Assembly (NCBI GenBank): GCA_031254995.1
Contig: JAIRTJ010000159.1
Coordinates: forward strand, 1 to 6,637
Direction of reading: 5' to 3'
Source of the DNA: Eubacteriales Family XIII. Incertae Sedis bacterium
Lineage (GTDB): Bacteria; Bacillota; Clostridia; Peptostreptococcales; Anaerovoracaceae
DNA: 6,637 bases
In this document: one piece after another, positions 1-5,609 of the stretch
Position numbering within the stretch: position 1 is the first letter of the stretch
Layout: each line of letters starts with the position of its first letter
Position numbers and translations under genes: made by a program
Notes under the pieces: model-generated
The model's input: only the letters and a program-made list of their open reading frames with translations
The model's database searches: none
What the model was told of the DNA's origin: nothing

Positions 1-696
1 GCTCGCGACGACGATTCCGTCGCGCGTCAATTCCGCTTTCGCGCGCGCGCGCACGCCTTTTAAGACCGCAAAGGCCTTTCGCTCCCGTTCGGCGTAGACC
101 AACGGAACCAATACGGGCAGAATGCTCTTCACGCTATGCCCGAATTTCGTCGCGAATCCGAATCCGTCGCCGAGATTTCCGTATGCGGGTGTGCATTTCC
201 CTCCCGAGGCGATCAACAGGCGCTCCGAGAAAAACGTCCTCGCGGTCTCGGATTTTTCGCGTTGCGACGCTTCGCGCCGAGGGCTTTCGGTTTTAGCGGA
301 CACGACAAACCCTCCGCCTTCTGCGCGCGCGGCGGTAACTCGCGTCGACGCAAGAATCCGAACGCCCAAGTTCTCCGCTTCCGCGATGAGGGCTCGTCGC
401 ACGCAGGCCGCCTGTCTGTTCCGGGGATAGACGCGACCATCGTCCACGGAGAGAACTATGCCGAGGCTCTCGAAAAACGATCTCGTCATCGCATATCCGT
501 CCGCCCCCGTATTCGAAAGATTGCAACGTCCATTGCCCGTAGCCGCGATCTTCTTGCCCGCCTCAGCGTTAGCGTCCAAAACGAGCGCACAGCCGCCGCA
601 ACCGCGCGCATATGAAACGGCGGCGGCAAGTCCCGCCGCCCCCGCTCCGATGATCAAGAAATCGCAACGGTCATGCGCGTTTCTTGAAACAATCAT
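1..696 (-). CDS. HI0933/BaiN-family FAD-dependent oxidoreductase, partial (C-terminus beyond left edge)
   Basis: The visible 232 residues form the N-terminal part of a Rossmann-type flavoprotein. A dinucleotide-binding GxGxxG motif (DFLIIGAGAAGLAA, residues 12-25) is followed by GKKIAATGNGRCNLSN (47-62), the hallmark of the HI0933/YhiN/BaiN family, and later by LLIASGGK and GDGFGFA, which fit the next conserved FAD-contacting segments. Family members bind FAD and use NAD(P)H. BaiN has been linked to bile-acid metabolism, but most members have no assigned substrate, so none is assigned here. After NLSN the protein seems about 20-25 residues shorter than the members I remember. The start is the ATG at 694-696, the only usual start codon in this frame before the FAD motif. 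It lies inside the end of the flavodiiron gene (26-base overlap), with only a weak GGAA upstream, which suggests translational coupling. The family call is firm; the function is not. Confidence 0.88.
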   Translation of the reverse strand, partial: MIVSRNAHDRCDFLIIGAGAAGLAAAVSYARGCGGCALVLDANAEAGKKIAATGNGRCNLSNTGADGYAMTRSFFESLGIVLSVDDGRVYPRNRQAACVRRALIAEAENLGVRILASTRVTAARAEGGGFVVSAKTESPRREASQREKSETARTFFSERLLIASGGKCTPAYGNLGDGFGFATKFGHSVKSILPVLVPLVYAERERKAFAVLKGVRARAKAELTRDGIVVAS

Positions 697-1906
697 CGTG
701 AATCGTTCCGTCGCGCACGGACGAACCGAAACCGTACCCGAACTCATAAGCTGCGTTTTGCTGTACGTCTCCGGGCTTGAATCTAAACTTCAAACCTTCC
801 CCGAACACGTTCATCTTCAACTGACCCAGTCGTTGCATGATATGGGGCACGCCCTCCCCGCTCCACCCGTAGGAGCCGAAGGCGGACGCGAATTTACCGC
901 CGTGTACCTTCGCGTTCAACGCGGCGGCGATGTTCCATATAGGCGGCAATGCCTCTCCGACGATGGTCGGCGTCCCGAGGAGGAACCCTTCCGCGCGCTC
1001 GATTTCGCCCAAAACGTGCGAGAGATCGGCCTCGACCATGTCGTAAAGCCTCACTTCGATATCGCCCGCCGCCTTGATCCCCTCTGCGATGTTGTCCGCG
1101 AGCGTCTTCGTATAACCGTAGGCTGAAACATAGGGGATGATCACCGTCTTGCGCTTGTTCGGATTTTTCGGCGAAGACCATTCCTTGTACAGCTTCATGA
1201 TCTCGCCCGGGTCATCCGTGATCACGGGGCCGTGACCCGTCGCGATGATCTTGATGTTCAAATCGCGTATCTTGTCCAAAGCGTTCAGCACATCGCCCTT
1301 GAACGGCGCGATGATGTTGTCGTAATAATAGACGGTCGCCTTCATGTAATTTTCGTAATCGGACAGATTGTCGTTCGTGATGTTCTCGTCGCTGTAATGA
1401 GAACCGAAGCAATCGCATGTGACCAATATTTCGCTCTCGGGAATGTACGTGAACATGGTATCCGGCCAATGCAAATTCGGCGCGATGATGAATTTCAAGG
1501 TCTTGCCTCCGATGTCCAAGACGTCGCCGTCCTTGACGATTTGACCGTTGATGTCCTTGTTCGTGATCTCCTTCAGGAAATTCAAAGCTCCCATGGTTCC
1601 GATGATCGTCAGGTTCGGATTCAGTTCCAACATGCGCTCGATTGCGCCCGTATGGTCGGGTTCGGTGTGATCGACCACCAAAAAATCGATGTCCTCAAGC
1701 GGCGTCACCTCTTTGATCTTGTCCATGTAAACGTCGAAAAATCGCTCTTTCGCGGCCTCGAACAGCACGGTCTTCTCGGTACCTTTCAGAATATAAGAAT
1801 TGTACGTAGTCCCGAATTCCGTTCGCATGACGATGTCAAAGACTCGCAGATCGGGATCCAGATTTCCCACCCAATAAAAATCCTTCGTTATCTTCTTCGA
1901 AAGCAT
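671..1906 (-). CDS. fprA: class A flavodiiron protein (FprA-type A-type flavoprotein)
   Basis: A complete 411-residue cytosolic protein with the two-domain layout of class A flavodiiron proteins, which reduce O2 to water and/or NO to N2O using electrons usually passed by rubredoxin. Residues 1 to about 250 form the metallo-beta-lactamase-like domain. All seven expected diiron ligands are visible: H80, E82, D84 and H85 in HTEPDH, H146 in NLHWPD, D165 in CDCFGSH, and H225 in GHGP. Residues about 254-400 form the flavodoxin-like FMN domain, with the phosphate loop SAYGYTKTLA near 261-270 and a GTPTIVGE segment near 311-318. No rubredoxin or NADH-oxidoreductase domain is fused, and the length is normal for class A. 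The ATG is preceded by AAAGGA (1914-1919) at good spacing. It has its own promoter and overlaps the next flavoprotein gene by 26 bases. O2 versus NO preference cannot be read from sequence. Confidence 0.96.
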   Translation of the reverse strand: MLSKKITKDFYWVGNLDPDLRVFDIVMRTEFGTTYNSYILKGTEKTVLFEAAKERFFDVYMDKIKEVTPLEDIDFLVVDHTEPDHTGAIERMLELNPNLTIIGTMGALNFLKEITNKDINGQIVKDGDVLDIGGKTLKFIIAPNLHWPDTMFTYIPESEILVTCDCFGSHYSDENITNDNLSDYENYMKATVYYYDNIIAPFKGDVLNALDKIRDLNIKIIATGHGPVITDDPGEIMKLYKEWSSPKNPNKRKTVIIPYVSAYGYTKTLADNIAEGIKAAGDIEVRLYDMVEADLSHVLGEIERAEGFLLGTPTIVGEALPPIWNIAAALNAKVHGGKFASAFGSYGWSGEGVPHIMQRLGQLKMNVFGEGLKFRFKPGDVQQNAAYEFGYGFGSSVRDGTIHDDCFKKRA

Positions 1907-1913
1907 AACTCCG

Positions 1914-1919
1914 TCCTTT
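1914..1919 (-). promoter_or_regulatory. ribosome binding site of the flavodiiron gene
   Basis: AAAGGA on the minus strand, 7 bases before the ATG at 1904-1906; a GGAG also lies closer to the start. It supports the chosen start codon. Confidence 0.7.
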
Positions 1920-1952
1920 CCGCCCGTAAACGCGAAACCTCGACGCGCTCGG

Positions 1953-1976
1953 CTTGTACGTTTATTTTAGCACAAG
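1953..1976. promoter_or_regulatory. imperfect dyad overlapping the -10, possible operator
   Basis: Arms CTTGTAC (1953-1959) and GCACAAG (1970-1976) are inverted repeats matching at 6 of 7 positions, separated by a 10-base AT-rich centre that holds most of the -10. A repressor or redox sensor site is plausible from its position. The TTGT/ACAA arms recall Rex sites, but the spacing does not match the usual 18-bp Rex palindrome, so no regulator is assigned. Confidence 0.35.
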
Positions 1977-1993
1977 GCGCGAGGATTTGCCAA
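1964..1993 (-). promoter_or_regulatory. sigma-A-type promoter of the flavodiiron gene
   Basis: On the minus strand a -35 element TTGGCA (1988-1993, 5 of 6 to TTGACA) is separated by 18 bases from a -10 element TAAAAT (1964-1969, 5 of 6 to TATAAT). Transcription would begin near 1957, leaving a leader of about 50 bases before the start codon. This is the only AT-rich stretch in the 127-base gap after deoB, so the flavodiiron gene is probably transcribed separately from deoB, or at least has its own promoter. Confidence 0.65.
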
Positions 1994-2006
1994 TGCGGAG
2001 CAAATC
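1984..2006. repeat. perfect 7-bp inverted repeat (GATTTGC/GCAAATC) over the -35 region
   Basis: GATTTGC (1984-1990) and GCAAATC (2000-2006) are exact inverted repeats with a 9-base loop. The element lies just after deoB and covers the -35 of the flavodiiron promoter. As RNA from the deoB transcript it would form a short hairpin, but no U-run follows, so it is not a standard intrinsic terminator. An operator or a 3'-end-stabilising hairpin are the alternatives. Confidence 0.4.
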
Positions 2007-2033
2007 TCTCCCGACCGATGCGCCGCCGATCGA

Positions 2034-3212
2034 TTATCCCCCTTGCGAGTCGCTTATCTCGTCGAGGAACGAAACGCCGGCAGGTGACGCCGCGCCCAAA
2101 TGCTCGCCTACCGTCGCGGCGATATCCGCAAATGAGTTTCGCACATGCAAGTTCACCCCTTTTTTCATCTTCAGGCCATATGCCAGAATTGGGATATATT
2201 CTCTTGTATGGTCTGTGCCCTTCGTCGTCGGATCGCAACCGTGATCCGCTGTAATGATCAACAAATCGTCGTCCCTGAGCTTCTCGAGAATGCGAGGGAG
2301 ATTCGCGTCGAAGTATTCCAATGCCTTCGCATATCCTTTCGCATCGTTTCTGTGCCCGTACAGCATATCGAAATCCACGAGATTCGCAAACAGCAAACCG
2401 TTGAAGTCCTTCCCTGCGCATTCGATGGTCGCCTCGATTCCCTCCGCGTTGTTTCTCGTGTGATTCGCCTCTGTAATTCCGCGATTGTTGAAGATGTCTT
2501 CGATTTTTCCGATAGCGATCACATCATATCCTTTTGCCGACAACACATCGAGCAAGGTGTCGCCCGGGGGGTCGACCGAAAAGTCTCTGCGATTTTCCGT
2601 ACGCGTGAAACCGATCCTTTCATTTCCGACGAAAGGCCTGCAGATGACGCGTTGAACGGTGTCATCGCCCGACAATAGGCTGCGCGCAATCCCGCAAATT
2701 TCGTACTGTCGATCGAGAGGAATCACCTCCTCATGCATCGCGATCTGCATCACGCTGTCCGCGGATGTGTAGACGATCGGATACCCGGTCTCAACGTGCT
2801 CCTTGCCCAAGACCCGGATGATCTCCGTGCCCGAGCTCGGATAATTGCCGATCGTTTTCGTGCCGACGCGGCGTTCGAGTTCGTCGATTATTCGAGGAGG
2901 AAATCCATCGAGAAAGACCTTGTACGGCTTTTCCGTGACGAGTCCCATCAACTCGAAATGACCGGCGGAGGTGTCCTTTGCCGGAGTTTTTTCAAGGCTC
3001 TTCCCGAAATTCGCAATCGGTTCCGCCGTTTCGGGCAACTGCAATCCGTCAATATTGTACAGACCCATTCGGATCAGATTCGGGATCCTCAAATCGCCGA
3101 CCGCCTCTTTGACATGTTTCAATGTGAAGGTGTTCTCATCGTCGAAAAGTCGCGCGTCCGGTTGTGCGCCGACACCGACGCTGTCCAATACGATCACAAT
3201 TGCCCTTGACAT
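2034..3212 (-). CDS. deoB: phosphopentomutase (phosphodeoxyribomutase)
   Basis: A complete 392-residue cytosolic enzyme of the alkaline phosphatase superfamily that interconverts ribose or 2-deoxyribose 1-phosphate and 5-phosphate, linking nucleoside phosphorolysis to central carbon metabolism. The whole DeoB pattern is present: AIVIVLDSVGVGAQPDA at the N-terminus with metal ligand D10; the phosphorylated threonine T81 in KDTSAGHFELMG; D282 and H287 in DFDMLYGHR; D323 and H324 in TADHG; and H335 in TDHTREYIP. Spacings agree with the di-manganese site described for the Bacillus cereus enzyme. Length is typical. I chose the ATG at 3210-3212 over an in-frame ATG at 3224 because GAGG sits 6 bases before it and the protein then begins as its homologues do. 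It follows the amidohydrolase by 42 bases, so the two are probably one transcript. Confidence 0.97.
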   Translation of the reverse strand: MSRAIVIVLDSVGVGAQPDARLFDDENTFTLKHVKEAVGDLRIPNLIRMGLYNIDGLQLPETAEPIANFGKSLEKTPAKDTSAGHFELMGLVTEKPYKVFLDGFPPRIIDELERRVGTKTIGNYPSSGTEIIRVLGKEHVETGYPIVYTSADSVMQIAMHEEVIPLDRQYEICGIARSLLSGDDTVQRVICRPFVGNERIGFTRTENRRDFSVDPPGDTLLDVLSAKGYDVIAIGKIEDIFNNRGITEANHTRNNAEGIEATIECAGKDFNGLLFANLVDFDMLYGHRNDAKGYAKALEYFDANLPRILEKLRDDDLLIITADHGCDPTTKGTDHTREYIPILAYGLKMKKGVNLHVRNSFADIAATVGEHLGAASPAGVSFLDEISDSQGG

Positions 3213-3218
3213 ACCATG

Positions 3219-3222
3219 CCTC
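3219..3222 (-). promoter_or_regulatory. ribosome binding site deciding the deoB start
   Basis: GAGG on the minus strand, 6 bases before the ATG at 3210-3212. It overlaps the upstream alternative ATG at 3222-3224, which has only a weak GGAA before it, and so favours the shorter protein. Confidence 0.6.
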
Positions 3223-3254
3223 ATTTCTGTTCCGTTGCAACGACTCGCGTTCCC

Positions 3255-4574
3255 TTATTGCGATGCAACCCTTTTTGAGATTCGAAGAACGTTTTCAATC
3301 GCTTTGCCTGTGTCTTCGTACAATAATTCGCCTTCGCGGACAAGGCATTTTCCTCCCGCAAAGACCGAATGCACATCCCGCCCCGTCGCGCAAAATACGA
3401 CGGAAGACGCGACGTTTTCCCTCTCTCCCTCAGTTCGAAGCGGTTGCATATGCGGTCTGTCCGCGTCGATCAATATGAAATCCGCCTGTTTTCCGACTTC
3501 GATGCTTCCGATTTCATTTTCCAATCCCAATGTTTTCGCGCCGTTGATCGTAGCCATATCCAATATCCTGCGAAAGTCAATCGCGCGAGGATTGTTCGGC
3601 TGATTGTGCGCAACGGCCATGCACTTCATCTCGCGAAACAGATCGTTTGAATTGTTCCACAGCGCTCCGTCCGTGCCGAGAGACACATTTACGCCCGCCT
3701 CGAGCAGGGCGGGGATCGGAGCGAGTCCATCCGCAATCTTCAGTTCGCAAATCGGCGTATTGACGATATGCGCGCCGCGCTTCGCCAAAATGTCGATCTC
3801 CGAAGGCTCCAACCAAACGCCGTGCGAACCGATGAAATGATCGTTGATCAACCCGTAACGATCCAAGGCTTCGATCGGAAACAATCCCGTCCTATCGAGA
3901 GATGCCTTGATTCGCCAAGTCGTTTCCCCTATATGGCAGGTCGTGCGACACGGATGCGACGCCGTTTTTCGCGCGACAGCGGCAAGCAAATCATTGGAAA
4001 AATCCTCTTCCGACACGATGCGCAAAACGGGATGCATGCCCGCCGCATCGCATTTTTCTATGAAAGCAGCGATCTCGTCATCGGATATCAGTTCCTCGGG
4101 ATTTGCGAAATCGCGACAGATATCTTCCGCCAAAGCGGCTCGAATACCCGTCTCTCGCGCCGCGTCCTGCGCCGAGGACAAAGACCAATACATGTTTTCC
4201 GTGATGCAGGTGACGCCGGCGAGCAATGACTCCGCATAGGTGAGGATCCTCGCCCAATACCTGTCCTCGTCCTCGATACAGTCCAGATACCAATTATGGT
4301 CGCGAAACGCATCGATTTGCTCCAACAAGGTCATCCCGTCGCCGAGTCCCTTCGCAAAAGCCATGTCCCCGTGACAATGACCGTTGATCAAACCGGGCAT
4401 CAATATCTTGCCCTTCGCGTCAATATACTCAATGGCGTCGGAGGGGAGGAAATTTCCCGGGCCGACTTTGACGATCTGCGTATCCTTGACGCAGACCGCG
4501 CCTATCTGCGGTTTGTAATTCGTATGCGGCGAGATAATGACCGCATTGTCCGCAATCAAATCAAATTTGCGCAT
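3255..4574 (-). CDS. TrzA/AtzA/MtaD-type metal-dependent amidohydrolase (probable nucleoside or related aminohydrolase)
   Basis: A complete 439-residue amidohydrolase-superfamily enzyme of the branch holding 5'-methylthioadenosine/S-adenosylhomocysteine deaminase, guanine deaminase and triazine hydrolases. The mononuclear metal site is readable: H66 and H68 in NGHCHGDMAF, H214 in CHIGETTW with probable catalytic E217, H251 in GSHGVWL, and D302 in LGTDGALWNNSNDLFREMK. A beta-sandwich segment at each end (about 1-60 and 360-439, with GSIEVGKQADFILID) brackets the TIM barrel, as in the family. The usual substrate-loop NPxSNxKLxSG appears as NTPICELKIADG (272-283), so its substrate may differ from standard MtaD. 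The position before deoB points to a purine nucleoside or 5'-modified adenosine, but this is inference. The ATG at 4572-4574 follows an in-frame TGA by two codons, so no earlier start exists; its ribosome binding site is poor. Confidence 0.9.
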   Translation of the reverse strand: MRKFDLIADNAVIISPHTNYKPQIGAVCVKDTQIVKVGPGNFLPSDAIEYIDAKGKILMPGLINGHCHGDMAFAKGLGDGMTLLEQIDAFRDHNWYLDCIEDEDRYWARILTYAESLLAGVTCITENMYWSLSSAQDAARETGIRAALAEDICRDFANPEELISDDEIAAFIEKCDAAGMHPVLRIVSEEDFSNDLLAAVARKTASHPCRTTCHIGETTWRIKASLDRTGLFPIEALDRYGLINDHFIGSHGVWLEPSEIDILAKRGAHIVNTPICELKIADGLAPIPALLEAGVNVSLGTDGALWNNSNDLFREMKCMAVAHNQPNNPRAIDFRRILDMATINGAKTLGLENEIGSIEVGKQADFILIDADRPHMQPLRTEGERENVASSVVFCATGRDVHSVFAGGKCLVREGELLYEDTGKAIENVLRISKRVASQ

Positions 4575-4612
4575 GCGACGCCGTCAATCCCTTTCTTCCG
4601 TCTCCTTATCTT

Positions 4613-4660
4613 CGGAGCGCGACGAGCAAGTCATTTCGACCTGATCTTCGGTCGCCTCCG
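4613..4660 (-). promoter_or_regulatory. structured 5' leader of the amidohydrolase operon (competing hairpins)
   Basis: In the leader RNA, CGGAGGCGAC (4651-4660) can pair with GTCGCGCTCCG (4613-4623) as a 10-bp stem with one bulged base. A smaller perfect hairpin, CGACC (4650-4654) with GGTCG (4637-4641) and an 8-base loop, uses part of the same strand, so the two folds exclude each other. No U-run follows and I do not recognise a known riboswitch family. An AAGGAG at 4603-4608 follows, but no start codon lies at normal distance from it; the gene start is 28 bases further on. A regulatory leader is possible; chance folding is also possible. Confidence 0.35.
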
Positions 4661-4695
4661 CTTTCGGGAACGCATGATCCGATCTTGCAACTCAT

Positions 4696-4710
4696 CCATA
4701 ATGATTATAT
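4696..4710. promoter_or_regulatory. PerR/Fur-like 7-1-7 palindrome over the -10 of the amidohydrolase promoter
   Basis: The core ATAATGATTAT (4698-4708) is a perfect 5-1-5 palindrome. Within a 15-base frame it matches the PerR box (TTATAATNATTATAA) at 11 of 14 defined positions and the Fur box (TGATAATNATTATCA) at 10 of 14. It covers the -10 element, as repressor sites of this family often do. Some matched bases are shared with the -10 itself, which raises the chance of coincidence. Confidence 0.4.
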
Positions 4711-4712
4711 CA
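4704..4712 (-). promoter_or_regulatory. extended -10 promoter of the amidohydrolase-deoB transcript
   Basis: On the minus strand the sequence TGATATAAT gives a perfect -10 hexamer (4704-4709) with the TGn extension. No convincing -35 is found at 16-18 bases upstream, which an extended -10 can tolerate. Transcription would start near 4697, giving a leader of roughly 120 bases before the amidohydrolase ATG. Confidence 0.65.
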
Positions 4713-4754
4713 CACTCCGTCTCGAAAGGATCGCCCCGAACGTCTCTCGCGCAT

Positions 4755-5141
4755 CTATCTTGCGTCTTCGTCCGCCAGGCATTCGCACATGGAACGGTAT
4801 ACTTCGTCGGTGAGAATGTGCTCCGCATCGCAGGCGTTCTTTTCCGCGACATCTCGATCCACATGCAAAACTTCGTTGAGGAATCTTCTTATCATGCTGT
4901 GTCGGCGAGACAATTCCGCCGCCTGCTTTTCGCCTTTGGGCGTGAGGAAGACGCCCCTGTATTTGTTCTTTTGAATCAAGCCCTTCTCCGCGAGGAGCTT
5001 CGTGTCTCGGCTCACGCACGCCATGCTGATGTTCATCTGTTTAGCCAATTCGCTCACGCGCACGATCTTTTCGGCATCCTCGCCCCTCAGGAGATAGATC
5101 GTCCTCAAACAATCCTCGATGGATGGAGACAGCTCTTCCAT
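4755..5141 (-). CDS. DtxR/MntR-family metal-dependent transcriptional regulator, short form
   Basis: A 128-residue protein with an N-terminal winged helix (about 5-70: IEDCLRTIYLL, then helix-turn-helix RVSELAKQMNISMACVSRDTKLLAEKGLI and wing YRGVFLTPKG) and the metal-binding dimerisation domain (about 75-125). There is no SH3-like third domain, so it is MntR-like in architecture. My hand alignment to DtxR and MntR gives D10, C104, E107 and H108 as the main metal site, with H81 conserved. DtxR ancillary ligands E83 and H98 correspond to R85 and E100, and MntR E11 to R13. D10 is MntR-like and C104 DtxR/IdeR-like, so Fe(II) versus Mn(II) is undecided. The start is the ATG at 5139-5141, overlapping the lipoprotein stop by one base (TGATG); a TTG one codon earlier is the alternative. 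It probably controls its own operon. Confidence 0.9.
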   Translation of the reverse strand: MEELSPSIEDCLRTIYLLRGEDAEKIVRVSELAKQMNISMACVSRDTKLLAEKGLIQKNKYRGVFLTPKGEKQAAELSRRHSMIRRFLNEVLHVDRDVAEKNACDAEHILTDEVYRSMCECLADEDAR

Positions 5142-5575
5142 CAATCTTCACCATCCAAGGCGTCAGCGACCGCCTCCGTGAATTGATCGTAGGCGATGGT
5201 CGCTCCCGATATCGCGTCCACCTTTTGCGGAGATTGGACTTTCACCAAGGCCGCCGCGTATTCGTCCATGGCGCGAACGGCCAACTGCGCCTTATCGTAA
5301 AATTCCCGGTTGGAAATCTCTCCGTTCACCTTTCCGTATTCCTCATCCTTGATGCTGCCGTCCTTCTGCCAAGTTACAAACTCGCAGGCCGTGATTTCGC
5401 CGTCTTCAACGGTGACAGTCGCCTCTCCGTACGCGCCCTTGTCGTCTTCGCCGCTGACGCCCGTATACACGCCGTCCGCCAAATTCGACGCGTCGGGTTC
5501 CCCGCACCCTGCAAATGTCAACAAAGCCGCGACGAACAACGCGACCGCCGCGATCATCCTCTTGCTTTCGCCCAT
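5141..5575 (-). CDS. FMN-binding domain lipoprotein, predicted covalently flavinylated
   Basis: A 144-residue exported lipoprotein. Residues 1-23 are a signal peptide: MGESKR followed by a hydrophobic run MIAAVALFVAALLTFAG, ending at lipobox cysteine C24. The rest is one small FMN-binding domain, beginning DGVYTGVS (34-41) and ending with SPQKVDAISGATIAYDQF (115-132). DAISGAT (120-126) fits the D-x-x-S/T-G-A-T/S signal recognised by the flavin transferase ApbE, with T126 as expected FMN attachment site. Such proteins carry electrons at the outer face of the membrane. No ApbE gene is in the window. The reading frame is open further upstream into the ATPase gene, but the ATG at 5573-5575 is chosen because of its AAGGAG site and immediate signal peptide. 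It lies between the ABC ATPase (33-base gap) and the metalloregulator (one-base overlap), so a role in metal reduction or uptake is plausible. Confidence 0.9.
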   Translation of the reverse strand: MGESKRMIAAVALFVAALLTFAGCGEPDASNLADGVYTGVSGEDDKGAYGEATVTVEDGEITACEFVTWQKDGSIKDEEYGKVNGEISNREFYDKAQLAVRAMDEYAAALVKVQSPQKVDAISGATIAYDQFTEAVADALDGED

Positions 5576-5582
5576 CTTCCGA

Positions 5583-5588
5583 CTCCTT
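5583..5588 (-). promoter_or_regulatory. ribosome binding site deciding the lipoprotein start
   Basis: AAGGAG on the minus strand, 7 bases before the ATG at 5573-5575. It fixes the start at the beginning of the signal peptide rather than at any upstream codon of the open frame. Confidence 0.8.
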
Positions 5589-5609
5589 CCGGATTTGTAA
5601 ACAATATCC

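Noticed and set aside
658..675. Start of the HI0933-like gene at the ATG overlapping the flavodiiron stop (ATGA)
   Set aside because: That ATG is in a different frame and reads only six codons before a TGA. The FAD-motif frame requires the ATG at 694-696.
458..1126. Plus-strand open frame of 222 codons
   Set aside because: It is antisense to the HI0933-like and flavodiiron genes; such open frames are expected opposite CG-rich coding DNA.
1984..2033. Intrinsic terminator after deoB
   Set aside because: Hairpins are present, including the 7-bp GATTTGC repeat and a weaker CGATCG/CGGTCG pair, but none is followed by a U-run on the minus strand.
1232..2254. Long plus-strand open frame of 340 codons
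   Set aside because: It lies antisense to the flavodiiron gene, whose seven metal ligands are all intact, and runs through the intergenic region into deoB. Its translation shows no recognisable domain and it has no good ribosome binding site.
3213..3224. Earlier deoB start (MRHG extension)
   Set aside because: The ribosome binding site GAGG is placed for the later ATG, and DeoB proteins begin close to the (A/V)IVIVLDSVG motif.
4631..4699. Possible 22-residue basic leader peptide (MDELQDRI...) beginning at the transcription start of the amidohydrolase operon
   Set aside because: The ATG would be almost leaderless and has no ribosome binding site, and the peptide matches no leader-peptide pattern I recognise. 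It may matter if the leader proves regulatory, but I cannot support it as a gene.
4296..5186. Plus-strand open frame of 296 codons
   Set aside because: It overlaps three clear minus-strand elements (amidohydrolase 5' end, promoter region, metalloregulator), and the translation has no recognisable domain.
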